Under the pieces are notes generated by a model that searched no databases, was not told the DNA's origin, and worked only from the letters and a program-made list of their open reading frames with translations. This document shows positions 7,799-16,638 of a stretch of DNA of 64,000 nt, in pieces. The position numbers and the translations under genes were made by a program. The stretch is from Polyangiaceae bacterium (lineage in GTDB: Bacteria; Myxococcota_A; Polyangia; Polyangiales; Polyangiaceae), in contig JAICQO010000007.1 in the NCBI GenBank assembly GCA_025937835.1, forward strand, positions 62,001 to 126,000, written 5' to 3'. Within the stretch, counting starts at the first letter, position 1, and each line of letters opens with the position of its first letter.

Positions 7799-9013
7799 AT
7801 GAGCGCTGAGCCCGATGCAGCGGATCTCGTGCGGGAGCTGTGGGATCATCCGCACACCGGAACGCTGGCCAATGCCGTGAGGCAGTGGTCGAACGCGCTG
7901 TGGAAGCTCCGGCGCAACGCGCCCCTCGAGGCGATCTCACTGCCCATCGATCTGCTCCAGCCCTCGCAGGCGGAGACGCCGCACGGCAACCTGCAGAACA
8001 TCCTCGATCGCGGACCTCAAGGCTCGCGCGAGCGCGCGTTCGTCGGTGCGCTGCTTGCTCTCTCGCTGCGTGAGCGCCCGCCGGCGAGCGACACGGAAGC
8101 GGACGACGTCGGCTGCTCGCTGGTCTGGCTGGCTGCACGGGCCGGCTGCGACGCGCTGCCGGCCCTGGACGCCGCCCTCGGCGAGCAGGCGGGCCCGATC
8201 TGGCACGGCGTCGCGCGTGTGCTCTTGATGCCGAGCAGCCTGCCCGATTTCGGCACGGCCGAAGCGTTGGTCGCCGCCGCCGCGCTTCAGCACAGCCCCG
8301 CGCCCGAGGCGCACCGCCTGAGCCTCGAAGCTCGCGGGCTCACGCTCGACCCGGCGGTGCAGGCGCTGCTCGCGCCGGTCACGAGCTTCGACGACGAGCT
8401 GCGCGGCGAGCTCGCGCCCGCGCGGAGCCCCTGGCTCACGGCGCTGATGGCCGTGACGCTGGTGCTGTTCGTGGTGTCCGGCGTGCGGCTGTTCGCCCGC
8501 TATGCGCTGCTGTACCGCAGACCGGCGACGCTACGACTCGGTCCGCAGGGGCTCGAGCTGTCGTCGCAGACGCTGCTGCTCGGCAAGGTCTTGCGCAACC
8601 GCTCGTTGCGGATCCCGATGTCCGGTATCGGCAGCCTGACGCGCGAGGTGCGCTACAGCGGGCTCGCGCTCTATGCCGGGCTGCTCGCGCTCGCGATCGG
8701 CACGTACTACGGGACCGGCCTGCTCGTGGACTTCCGGCGCGTCCGCGAGATCGATCCGCTCGCCGTCGGCGTGCTCTCGATCATCCTGGGGCTGAGCCTC
8801 GACTTCTTGCTGACGAGCCTGGCGCATTCGGTGCGCGGGCGTTGCCGGGTGCTGATCGTGCCGCTACGCGGGCGCGCGCTGTGCGTCGGGTCCCTGGACG
8901 TGCACCGCGCCGACGCCCTGCTGGCCGCGGTGGCGGCGCAGACGCGTCGCGCCGTGACCGTCGAGACGCCCGCGCCCGCGACCCCGGCGCCCGCGGCACC
9001 TGCCACCACCTGA
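7799..9013 (+). CDS. Three-helix membrane protein of unknown function
   Basis: The 404-residue protein has a soluble helical N-terminal half (1-205) without a signal peptide. Three transmembrane helices follow at about 211-232, 288-308 and 320-342. Between helices 1 and 2 is a strand-rich segment (ATLRLGPQGLELSSQTLLLG) that looks like a small PH-like or beta-sandwich domain, and the C-terminal cytoplasmic tail ends in a Pro/Ala-rich stretch. I do not recognise the family. It precedes the L,D-transpeptidase gene by about 140 bp. Confidence 0.75.
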   Translation: MSAEPDAADLVRELWDHPHTGTLANAVRQWSNALWKLRRNAPLEAISLPIDLLQPSQAETPHGNLQNILDRGPQGSRERAFVGALLALSLRERPPASDTEADDVGCSLVWLAARAGCDALPALDAALGEQAGPIWHGVARVLLMPSSLPDFGTAEALVAAAALQHSPAPEAHRLSLEARGLTLDPAVQALLAPVTSFDDELRGELAPARSPWLTALMAVTLVLFVVSGVRLFARYALLYRRPATLRLGPQGLELSSQTLLLGKVLRNRSLRIPMSGIGSLTREVRYSGLALYAGLLALAIGTYYGTGLLVDFRRVREIDPLAVGVLSIILGLSLDFLLTSLAHSVRGRCRVLIVPLRGRALCVGSLDVHRADALLAAVAAQTRRAVTVETPAPATPAPAAPATT

Positions 9014-9154
9014 GCCGTGTCCGAGCGCCCACGGGGCGCGTCTGGCGCGACACGCCCGTGCGAGGCGAATTCCCGAGACGCGCGGGGAGATGGGACCCGC
9101 CGGCTGTGGTACGAGCCTCGCATCCGTCGAGAACTGGCCCTTGCCGTGTCCGTT

Positions 9155-10984
9155 ATGAAAAGTACACCGACAAGCTCGATGCTCCGCCGCCCGTCGCTGT
9201 TCCTGGTCGCCTGCGCCGCTCTCGGCGCCACCCTCGGGTGTGATCGCCAGGCGCCACCCGGAGCGCAGCCTGCGCGCGTGACGAGCGTCTCCGCGCAGCC
9301 CGGAAAGCCCGAGCTCCCGCCCGAGTTGACGCCACAGGCGAGCGCATCGGCTCCGGCGCCCGCGCCCGCTCCGACGCCGACGGCGGTCTCCGAGCCGCCC
9401 GCGTTTCCGCCCGACTACCAGGGCACCTGGTTCGCGACCACGTCGCTCAGCGCGGGCGTTTACGCCGAGCCTCGCTTCGAAGCCACCAAGCTCGGCTACC
9501 TGCGCAACGGCGGGCGCGTGCCGGTCGAGAGCGAGCCCGTGTCGAAGAAGAACTGCACGCGCGGCTGGTACAAGCTGCTCTCCGGCGGGTACATCTGCGG
9601 CAACCTCGGGACCACGAACATGAACCACCCGGAGGTGAAGTTCGCGACCAAGCCGCCGAACCTCGAAGAGGTGCTGCCCTACGCCTACGCGCGCAACTCG
9701 AAGAACGGCACGCCGCTCTACCGCTCGGTGCCGTCGCGCGAGCAGATGGAGCGCTACGAGCCGTACCTGGTAAAGCCCAAGGATCCGCCGCCGGCGACGT
9801 CCGCCTCGGCTTCGAAAGCTTCGAAGCCCGCGTCCGACGCGGTCTCTGCGGCCTCCAAGGTCGCCCCCGGTCCGGCTCCCACGCCCGGAACCGCCACGCC
9901 CGGAACCGCGCCGGCAGCCGCGCCGGCTACTACCCCCGCGGCTTCACCGGTCGCGGCCGGCGCCGACGCTGCGCCCGCGGCCGCGGTCGGCGCCGCCATC
10001 GCCGACGGCGGGCTCATCACCCCGGCGGCTGCGCAAGATCCGGCTCCCGAAACCCCCTGGTGGCAGCGCGAAGACGCCAAGGAGCGTCTGCACGAGGTCA
10101 AGCTCGAGCAACTCGAGCAAGACTCGGACGACGTGCTCGCCAAGCGCATGGTCACCGGCTTCTACGTGGCCGTCGATCGCACGTTCAGCTGGTCGGGGCG
10201 CTCTTTCTACAAGACGACGAAGGGCCTGCTGGCACCGAGCGATCGCTTCTGGCAGACCGCGGGGCCCAAATTCAAGGGCGTGGTGCTCGACGGCACGGAG
10301 CTCAAGCTGCCGCTCGCCTGGGCCGTGGGCGGTCGCAAGAGCGTCGGCACGTACAACATCGATCCTGCGACGAAGAAGCTCTCGAACGCCAAGACCTACG
10401 CGCGCTTCGAGCCCATCGCGCTCGCCGACGAGACGCAGGAGATCGGCAAGACCACCTACCAGAAGCTCGCCGACGGCAGCTGGATCAAGCAATCGCAGGT
10501 TCGGATCACGAGGCCGAGCGCGCTGCCGGAGGGGCTACAGCCGGGCGAGCGCTGGATCGACGTGAACCTGAAGACTCAGACCCTGGTGGCTTTCATCGGC
10601 GACAAACCCGTGTTCGCGACGCTGGTTTCGACCGGCAGGGAGTCGAAGGACAAGGAGAAAGATCACCGCACGCCGCCCGGGGAGTTCCGGATCCGCGAAA
10701 AACACATCACGACCACGATGGATGGCGACGGCACCGCCGCGGGCGATCTGCCGTACAGCATCGAGGACGTTCCCTACGTGATGTACTATCACCGCTCGTA
10801 CGCGCTCCACGGCGCCTTCTGGCACTCGAACTACGGCATGCAGATGAGCCACGGCTGCGTGAACCTGTCGCCGCTCGACGCCAAGTTCCTGTTCTACTTC
10901 GTGACACCGGTGATTCCGGCGGGCTTTCACGGCTCCTGGTCGAACGAGCAGGACCCGGGTACACGCATCGTCATCCACGAATGA
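9155..10984 (+). CDS. L,D-transpeptidase lipoprotein (YkuD domain)
   Basis: The 609-residue protein has a lipoprotein signal (ACAALGATLGC), an SH3-like domain (about 90-165), a long Ala/Pro/Thr-rich linker (about 205-295) and a C-terminal YkuD domain (about 465-600). The catalytic motif is MSHGCVNLSP, with the nucleophile Cys in SHGC and upstream His in YALHGAFWH. YkuD enzymes cross-link peptidoglycan or attach proteins to it in the periplasm. The start is the ATG at 9155, giving a normal signal peptide; longer in-frame starts add Arg-rich sequence that would spoil it. Confidence 0.9.
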   Translation: MKSTPTSSMLRRPSLFLVACAALGATLGCDRQAPPGAQPARVTSVSAQPGKPELPPELTPQASASAPAPAPAPTPTAVSEPPAFPPDYQGTWFATTSLSAGVYAEPRFEATKLGYLRNGGRVPVESEPVSKKNCTRGWYKLLSGGYICGNLGTTNMNHPEVKFATKPPNLEEVLPYAYARNSKNGTPLYRSVPSREQMERYEPYLVKPKDPPPATSASASKASKPASDAVSAASKVAPGPAPTPGTATPGTAPAAAPATTPAASPVAAGADAAPAAAVGAAIADGGLITPAAAQDPAPETPWWQREDAKERLHEVKLEQLEQDSDDVLAKRMVTGFYVAVDRTFSWSGRSFYKTTKGLLAPSDRFWQTAGPKFKGVVLDGTELKLPLAWAVGGRKSVGTYNIDPATKKLSNAKTYARFEPIALADETQEIGKTTYQKLADGSWIKQSQVRITRPSALPEGLQPGERWIDVNLKTQTLVAFIGDKPVFATLVSTGRESKDKEKDHRTPPGEFRIREKHITTTMDGDGTAAGDLPYSIEDVPYVMYYHRSYALHGAFWHSNYGMQMSHGCVNLSPLDAKFLFYFVTPVIPAGFHGSWSNEQDPGTRIVIHE

Positions 10985-11106
10985 GAAGAGCGGACTGGCC
11001 GGCCAAGAGGTCCGGCGGTTTTCGAGCATGATCCGCAGCGCCGAGGGCGCTCCCCGTCCGATGGATTTGACAGCGACCCCACATCGAGACCACACGTTCG
11101 AGGACC

Positions 11107-12105
11107 ATGGACCAGTTCTCGGCGCATCTCGACCGCGGTTGGGACCTCGTTCAACGGGGTGACCCGCGAGGCGCCGAGGTCTCGGCGCGGCGCGCGCTCG
11201 AGATCGACAGCCAGTCGCCCGAAGCCTACAACCTGCTCGGATACGTGGCCGCGCTCAAGGGTGAGTTCGAAGAGGCCATCGATCACTACCGCCAGGCCAT
11301 CGCTCTCGACGACACCTACCTCGAGGCGATGCTGAACGCGGCAGAGCTCTACATTCACCCCCTCGCCGAGTTCGACGAAGCGATCAGCATGTGCGATCAG
11401 GCCTTCGAGCTCGCCGAAACCGACGACGAGGTGGTCGACGCGCTGCTCCTCAAGTTCGACGCGCTGCTCGGCAAGGGCGAAGTGGAGCAAGCGAGCGTCG
11501 TCTCCGAGCGCTTCCCCGCGGGCCCGTTCGAGAACCCGAACCACGTCTTTTTGGTCGGGCGCGCCTACTACGAGATCGGCGACGTGGCGCGGGCAGAGCC
11601 GCTGATCGAAGAGGCCGCGAAGCGCAGCCCCAAGAACCCGGAAGGGCACTATTACCTCGGGTTGGTGCGGGACGAGCGCGGCGACGCGGCCGGCGCGACG
11701 ATTGCTTTCTTGCGCTCGCGCGAGCTCGACCTCGAGGTGCCGCCGCCGCCCTGGACGCTGTCGCGGGAGACCTTCGAGCTCAGCGCCAAGCGCGCCGTGA
11801 TGAGCCTCGAGGAAACGCTGCGGCGCTACGTACAGGACGCCGAGCTCTACATCGCGGACGTGCCCGGGGTGGAGGTCGTCGTCGACGGCGTGGACCCCCG
11901 CGCGCTGCTCCTGATCGACGGCGTCGGCTCACCCGACACCACGCTCACGACGCGGCTCTTCGTCTACCAACGCAACGTCGAGCGCCTGGCGGGCTCACTC
12001 GAACAGGTCGAGCACGAGATCGTGCTCGCGCTGGAGCGGGAGGTCACCGCCACCTTCGTCGAGCCGGATCAACCCGCTCAGGTCGATAAGCAAGCGCTGA
12101 ATTAG
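11107..12105 (+). CDS. TPR protein with degenerate minimal zincin-like domain
   Basis: The 332-residue protein carries three to four TPR-like repeats (residues 1-215), including SPEAYNLLGYVAALKGEFEEAIDHYRQAI. The C-terminal part (about 215-320) has the shape of the 'minimal MMP-like' metallopeptidase family: FELSAKRAVMSL, then VEVVVDG, RLFVYQRNVER and a final helix VEHEIVLALERE. In active members the last helix reads HExGH; here it is HEIVLA, so His303 and Glu304 remain but the second zinc His is replaced by Ala. It is probably catalytically inactive. It has no signal peptide. Confidence 0.8.
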   Translation: MDQFSAHLDRGWDLVQRGDPRGAEVSARRALEIDSQSPEAYNLLGYVAALKGEFEEAIDHYRQAIALDDTYLEAMLNAAELYIHPLAEFDEAISMCDQAFELAETDDEVVDALLLKFDALLGKGEVEQASVVSERFPAGPFENPNHVFLVGRAYYEIGDVARAEPLIEEAAKRSPKNPEGHYYLGLVRDERGDAAGATIAFLRSRELDLEVPPPPWTLSRETFELSAKRAVMSLEETLRRYVQDAELYIADVPGVEVVVDGVDPRALLLIDGVGSPDTTLTTRLFVYQRNVERLAGSLEQVEHEIVLALEREVTATFVEPDQPAQVDKQALN

Positions 12106-12116
12106 GGGCCGTCAGC

Positions 12117-13175
12117 CTAGTGGGCGCGCGCGGTGAGCTCGGTCGCGACGATTTCGAGCAAAGTGCGCGCAGGGCTCGGGGCGATCGAGCGCAGTGACTC
12201 GAGGCCGAGGCGCGTGTGCTCGCGGGCACGGCGGCGCACCTCGTCGCACGCGCCGGATTGCTGCACGGCCGCGCTGACGCTCGCCACCGGCTCCGAGTCC
12301 CCCGCATAGATCCGCTTCAGATCGCGCAAGAGCTCCGGCTGCTCTTTCACGGTCAGCACCAGCGGCAACGTGAGCTTGCCCTCGCGCAGATCGGCGAACA
12401 GCGTCTTGCCCGAGGTCTCTCCGGCGTAGTCGATGACGTCGTCCACCAGCTGGAACGCGAAGCCGAGCCGCTCCCCGAAGTCGGCGAGCTTCGCCTGATC
12501 TTCTGCCGATGCGCCCGCCACGGCTGCCCCCGTGCGCGTGGCCCAGGAAAACAGCGAAGCCGTCTTGTCGAACAGGATACGCTCGTAGGTCGCCTCCGAG
12601 ACGTCGAGCTCGGTGCGGCCGCGAAGCTGGATGATCTCGCCATCGACCAGCCGCCGCAGCGTGCGGATCAGCTCGGTCATGCACTGGGGTGCGAGCCGCT
12701 GGGTTCGTTCGAGCCCGTTGACCAGCAGCAGATCGCCGGCCAGCACGCTCACGGCGTTGCCCCAGACGAGACGGGACGTCGGCAGGCCGCGGCGCGTGTC
12801 GCCCTCGTCCACGACGTCGTCGTGAAGGAGCGTCGCGGTGTGGACGAGCTCCGCGACCACGGCCAGCTCACGCGCCGCTTCGGGGATCTTTCCGTAGCAA
12901 GCCGAGCTCAGGAGCAGCGCGATGGGACGGATCCGCTTGCCGCCGCTAGCGACCAGGTGCCGGGCGGCCTGCGTGCCAGGGGCCGGCCCGTCGGCGGCGA
13001 CCTCGAGCAGCGCGGCCTCGATCCAGCGCAGATCGTCGGCGAGCAGGCCCTGCACGTGCGCGAGCCGGTCACTCACCGGTGGAGCTGCGTTCGCGGCGGC
13101 GGCGGTGGCTGCCAGCGAGCCGACCGCGGTGTCGAACGGCACCGGCGAAGTCTCTTCGAGTTTCTGAGCTTTCAA
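12117..13175 (-). CDS. Polyprenyl (trans-prenyl) diphosphate synthase
   Basis: A 352-residue class I isoprenyl synthase. The first Asp-rich motif is LLHDDVVDEGD and the second is QLVDDVIDYAG, both intact, with the upstream GGKRIRP motif that binds isopentenyl diphosphate. It should make a long-chain prenyl diphosphate, for example the quinone side chain; product length cannot be read reliably. The N-terminal 35 residues are an Ala-rich extension. It faces the TPR-zincin gene convergently with an 11-bp gap and diverges from 13320. Confidence 0.93.
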   Translation of the reverse strand: MKAQKLEETSPVPFDTAVGSLAATAAAANAAPPVSDRLAHVQGLLADDLRWIEAALLEVAADGPAPGTQAARHLVASGGKRIRPIALLLSSACYGKIPEAARELAVVAELVHTATLLHDDVVDEGDTRRGLPTSRLVWGNAVSVLAGDLLLVNGLERTQRLAPQCMTELIRTLRRLVDGEIIQLRGRTELDVSEATYERILFDKTASLFSWATRTGAAVAGASAEDQAKLADFGERLGFAFQLVDDVIDYAGETSGKTLFADLREGKLTLPLVLTVKEQPELLRDLKRIYAGDSEPVASVSAAVQQSGACDEVRRRAREHTRLGLESLRSIAPSPARTLLEIVATELTARAH

Positions 13176-13239
13176 ATTCTTGTGAAAGAACTATGTCGGA
13201 GGCTGTGCCCCAGGTCAACGCGCCCCTGCGGCCGCTTCA

Positions 13240-13265
13240 GGCGATCGGCCTCATGGCCGATCGCC
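13240..13265. repeat. Perfect 11-bp inverted repeat in a divergent promoter region
   Basis: GGCGATCGGCC (13240-13250) is followed by TCAT and its exact reverse complement (13255-13265). It lies 65 bp upstream of the prenyl synthase start and 55 bp upstream of the 13320 gene. It has no T-run on either side, so an operator or a 5'-UTR hairpin is as likely as a terminator. Confidence 0.6.
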
Positions 13266-13319
13266 GTCCGGTAGCATTTGAATCGAGTCCGGTTTGACGG
13301 GACGGAGCAATCCGGGCAA

Positions 13320-13790
13320 ATGCGGCGCATGCGGGATGTGGTCCCCTTGCCCCGGATCAACCGGCTGGGCCGGCGCGCGGGGATCATTGCCTTCGCGATC
13401 CCGGTCGCCGGAATCACCGCGATTTGGTCGTTGCAGATCCTGACTGTCGTGTTCGGCTCGCACCCTGCGGGCTCGGTTGGCTGCCGCGAGGGGCTGATTG
13501 GGCTGGATCGAGCGGTCTCGCGAGCTCGCGAAGCCGCCGCCCGCGAGCCCAACGGCGAGCGTGCCGCGCTCGAGCGCTTCCGAGCTGCGCTTGCCCCCGA
13601 ATGGGACGAGCGCCCCGGGCTCGAGGCAGCTTGCCGCGGCGACCAGCGCGCAGTCTCCTGGCTGCGCGAGATCGATGCGTTGCGCTATGCGGAGGAGCAC
13701 GCCGTGCGCTATGAGGCCGGGGCCGTCGCGGACCAACGCCGCCGCACCGGCGATCTCGTGCGCGAGCTCAAGAGTCTTCCTTCCGAGTGA
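13320..13790 (+). CDS. Single-pass membrane protein of unknown function
   Basis: The 156-residue protein has a basic N-terminus, one transmembrane helix at about 18-42 (IIAFAIPVAGITAIWSLQIL) and a soluble, Ala/Glu/Arg-rich helical domain outside. Two cysteines in the outer part (VGCRE and EAACRG) could form a disulfide. ATG 13320 is preferred; a TTG at 13278 and an ATG at 13329 are alternatives. It ends 17 bp before the helicase start and probably shares its transcript. I do not recognise it. Confidence 0.65.
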   Translation: MRRMRDVVPLPRINRLGRRAGIIAFAIPVAGITAIWSLQILTVVFGSHPAGSVGCREGLIGLDRAVSRAREAAAREPNGERAALERFRAALAPEWDERPGLEAACRGDQRAVSWLREIDALRYAEEHAVRYEAGAVADQRRRTGDLVRELKSLPSE

Positions 13791-13807
13791 ATCGAGGCAA
13801 TCGAACG

Positions 13808-15952
13808 ATGGACGCCGCTTCCGATACGACCCCTCCGGCCACGTTCGACGTGATCCCGCTCTCGCCCGACGTGCGGCGCGCGGTGGACGACGCGGGCTAC
13901 ACGCACCCAACTCCGGTGCAGCGCGCGGTGTTCGAGTCCGCTTCGCGCGGGCGGGACCTGGTGGTTCAGGCCCGGACCGGCACGGGCAAGACGGCCGCCT
14001 TCGGCCTGCCGCTGATCGACACGCTCGTCCGCAAGAAGGACGCAGTGCAGGCGCTGATCCTGTGCCCCACGCGTGAGCTGGCGCTGCAGGTGACGCGCGA
14101 GCTCGATCGGCTCTCGAAGCACCGCGGCACTCGCGTGGTCGCCGTCTACGGCGGCGCGCCGATGCCGCGTCAGATCGAACAGATCCGGGACGGCGCCCAG
14201 ATCTTGGTCGGAACGCCCGGGCGCGTGCTCGACCACCTGTCGCGGGGAACGCTCGACGCCTCGACGATCCGTTGTCTCGTGCTCGACGAGAGCGACGAGA
14301 TGCTGTCGATGGGCTTCATGCCCCAGATCAACGAGATCCTCTCGTACCTGCCCGAGTCCCGGCAGACCTTGCTGTTCAGCGCCACGCTGCCGCCCGACAT
14401 CAAGCGCGTCGCCGAGACCAAGCTGCGCGATCCGGAGTTCATCACGCTGAGCGGCGACCACGTCGGCGCCCTGCAAATCCGGCATTTCGTTTACCTGAGC
14501 CGCGGCGACAAGCTGAACGAGCTGCTCCAGGTGATCACCGCCGACAACCCCGAGAGCGCGGTGGTCTTCTGCAATACGCGCGACGAGACCAAGCGAGTCG
14601 CCGCTGCGTTGCAACAAGAGGGCTACGCCGCCGATTGGTTGAACGCGGACCTGGCCCAGAACGACCGCGAAAAGGTCATGGCCGCGACGCGCGAGAGCCG
14701 GCTTCGATTCCTCGTGGCCACCGACGTGGCCGCGCGCGGCATCGACATCTCGCACCTCACGCACGTCATCAACTTCGACTTCCCGGAGTCCGCCGAAGCG
14801 TACGTGCACCGCACCGGGCGAACGGGCCGCGCAGGCCGAACCGGGACGGCGATCTCGCTGATCGAGCCGAGCGACATCGGCAACCTGTACCTGTTGCGGC
14901 TCACCTACAAGCTGCGTCCGATCGAGCGCAACCTGCCGACCGAGACCGAGCTCAAGACGCGCGCCGAGACGGATCTCGTGCGCTGGTTCGTCGACGGCCT
15001 CGCTTCGCGCAAGGTACACCCGGAGGATCTGGCGCTGGCTCGGCGGCTGCTCAGCCACGAGCGCGCCGAGCTGGTGGTGGCGGCGCTGCTCCGCGATCAC
15101 CTCGGCGCGCGACCCGAGGCTCAGGACGAAGCGGCCGCGGCCCGGCGCGCCCGCACCCCGCGCGCTGCCGAAATCCAGCCGGAAGAGCGCCGAGCGCCGC
15201 AAAAGCGCGCGGAGCCGCGACCGCCGCGCGCCGAGCGCGCTGATCGCCCCGAGCGCGCTGCCGTCGAAGCCGCCCCCAGCGCCCCGGAACGGCCAGAGCG
15301 GCGCGAGCGCGCCGAGCGCGCTGATCGCCCCGAGCGCGCCGATCGCCCCGAGCGCGCTGATCGCCCCGAGCGACGCGAACGCGGGGAGCGCCCTCCGCGC
15401 GCACCGCGCCCGCGCCACGACGACCCGGTCTCTTACACGGCCGAGCCCTTGCCGCCGGAAGCGCGCCCGCTTGCGCCCGAGCCGCGCGTCGAAGCACGCG
15501 AGCCGCGCGTCGAGGCACGCGCGCCGCGAGTCGAAGCACGTGAACCGCGCGTCGAAGCACGTGAGCCGCGCGTCGAAGCGCGAGAGCCACGCGCCGAGGC
15601 GCGCGAAGCGCCGGAGCGGCGTCGCGCCGCCGAGCCGCGTCCGGAACCGCGACCGTCCGAAGCGGATGACGCCGCAGTGGTCGAGCTGTACGTGAGCGCC
15701 GGACGCCGTCAGGGAGCCAAGCCGAGCGACTACGAGCGCCAGCTCAAAGAGGCCGGGCTCGGCCCCGAATCCGTGGCTTACGTCCGCGTGCGACACAGGA
15801 ACGCCTTCGTCGGAGTCGAACGCAGCGTGGCCGAGCTCGCGCTGTCCGCGCTCGACGGCGCAACCATCGCCGGGTCGCGAGTCAAGGCCGAACTATCGCG
15901 AGGGCGTTCGTCGACCGAAAACGACGCCCCCGAGCCCGTCGCCGAGGAGTGA
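13808..15952 (+). CDS. DEAD-box RNA helicase with DbpA-type RNA-binding tail
   Basis: A 714-residue ATP-dependent RNA helicase of the DeaD/CsdA type. Helicase motifs appear in order: Q motif (YTHPTPVQRAVF), I (ARTGTGKT), Ia (PTRELALQV), Ib (TPGR), DESD as motif II in place of DEAD, III (SATLP), V (ATDVAARGID) and VI (HRTGRTGRAG). A charged, repetitive linker (about 435-620) is followed by a DbpA-like RNA-binding domain near the C-terminus (DAAVVELYVSAGRR ... AFVGVERSVAE). Such enzymes act in ribosome assembly and mRNA unwinding, often in the cold. Confidence 0.95.
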   Translation: MDAASDTTPPATFDVIPLSPDVRRAVDDAGYTHPTPVQRAVFESASRGRDLVVQARTGTGKTAAFGLPLIDTLVRKKDAVQALILCPTRELALQVTRELDRLSKHRGTRVVAVYGGAPMPRQIEQIRDGAQILVGTPGRVLDHLSRGTLDASTIRCLVLDESDEMLSMGFMPQINEILSYLPESRQTLLFSATLPPDIKRVAETKLRDPEFITLSGDHVGALQIRHFVYLSRGDKLNELLQVITADNPESAVVFCNTRDETKRVAAALQQEGYAADWLNADLAQNDREKVMAATRESRLRFLVATDVAARGIDISHLTHVINFDFPESAEAYVHRTGRTGRAGRTGTAISLIEPSDIGNLYLLRLTYKLRPIERNLPTETELKTRAETDLVRWFVDGLASRKVHPEDLALARRLLSHERAELVVAALLRDHLGARPEAQDEAAAARRARTPRAAEIQPEERRAPQKRAEPRPPRAERADRPERAAVEAAPSAPERPERRERAERADRPERADRPERADRPERRERGERPPRAPRPRHDDPVSYTAEPLPPEARPLAPEPRVEAREPRVEARAPRVEAREPRVEAREPRVEAREPRAEAREAPERRRAAEPRPEPRPSEADDAAVVELYVSAGRRQGAKPSDYERQLKEAGLGPESVAYVRVRHRNAFVGVERSVAELALSALDGATIAGSRVKAELSRGRSSTENDAPEPVAEE
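15314..15367 (+). repeat. Three tandem 18-bp units inside the helicase gene
   Basis: Three near-identical copies of GAGCGCGCTGATCGCCCC encode repeated Glu-Arg-Ala-Asp-Arg-Pro units of the helicase linker. A further copy lies at about 15234-15251. In-frame units allow length change without frameshift. Confidence 0.85.
15479..15604 (+). repeat. Six tandem 21-bp units inside the helicase gene
   Basis: Six imperfect copies of a 21-bp unit beginning GAGCCGCGCGTCGAAGCACG encode repeated E-P-R-V-E-A-R units. The array is in frame and follows the 18-bp array by about 110 bp. Copies diverge toward both ends, the middle ones being closest to each other. Confidence 0.85.
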
Positions 15953-16030
15953 CCTTCGCGACAATCGCCCGCTCCCGAGCAGGATCCGGGTTGAAATGTC
16001 CGCACGCTCAGCAAAAATAGCCGACGGACG

Positions 16031-16609
16031 ATGCGCTTAGAGCTCGAACGCCTGGTTGGCGACGTTGAATGGGCAAAGGCCCAGCGACTCCCGGCGCGCG
16101 ATCTCGTCCCGATGTTGAAGCGGCTCGTCGCCGTCGCGCCCGAGGGTTCACCCGAGCGCACGCGCGCGCGGCGTGACCTCGCCGAGCAGGTGCTGCCGAC
16201 CAACCCGTGGCAAGCAGCGCGGCTCGCGCGGGACGTCTTGCGGAGCTCGGAGGACCACCGCGCCTACGGCGTGCTCGGCCTCGCGCACACCCTGCTCGGC
16301 AACTTCAAGGCCGCGGCGCGCGCCTACCGCAAGGCGTTGGCCCTGGCACCCGGCACCCCCGAGTACGACCACAACCTCGGCCATCTGCTGGACGTCGCCT
16401 TCAACCGGCCCCTGGCGGCGATCCCTCACCTGCGGCGGGCGCTCGCGGCCGTGCCGGCCGAGGCGGAGTTCGAGAGCTCGCTCGCCCACGCGTTGGTGCG
16501 AGCCGGCCGACGGGAAGAGGGCGAGGCTCTGCTGCGCTCGGCGCTCGACGGGGACCTCGACCGGACGCAGGAAATTCTCCGGTCCTGGTCCGAGCCCGGG
16601 CCTCGCTGA
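16031..16609 (+). CDS. TPR-repeat protein
   Basis: A 192-residue cytoplasmic protein. Residues 75-165 contain two to three TPR units, best seen in AYGVLGLAHTLLGNFKAAAR and the following AYRKALALAPGTPEYDHNLG. There is no signal peptide or membrane helix. It begins 78 bp after the helicase gene and ends 29 bp before the TolC-like gene. TPR arrays bind protein partners; none can be named. Confidence 0.75.
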   Translation: MRLELERLVGDVEWAKAQRLPARDLVPMLKRLVAVAPEGSPERTRARRDLAEQVLPTNPWQAARLARDVLRSSEDHRAYGVLGLAHTLLGNFKAAARAYRKALALAPGTPEYDHNLGHLLDVAFNRPLAAIPHLRRALAAVPAEAEFESSLAHALVRAGRREEGEALLRSALDGDLDRTQEILRSWSEPGPR

Positions 16610-16638
16610 CCGAGCGGCCGCGCTTGCGGCTCGGCGCG

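Noticed and set aside
15479-15604. Regular 21-bp repeats considered as a CRISPR array
   Set aside because: They are contiguous, without spacers, and are in frame within a coding region.
13709-15796. 695-codon minus-strand frame opposite the helicase gene
   Set aside because: It is the antisense of a clear DEAD-box helicase; its Arg/Leu-rich repeats mirror the helicase tandem repeats.
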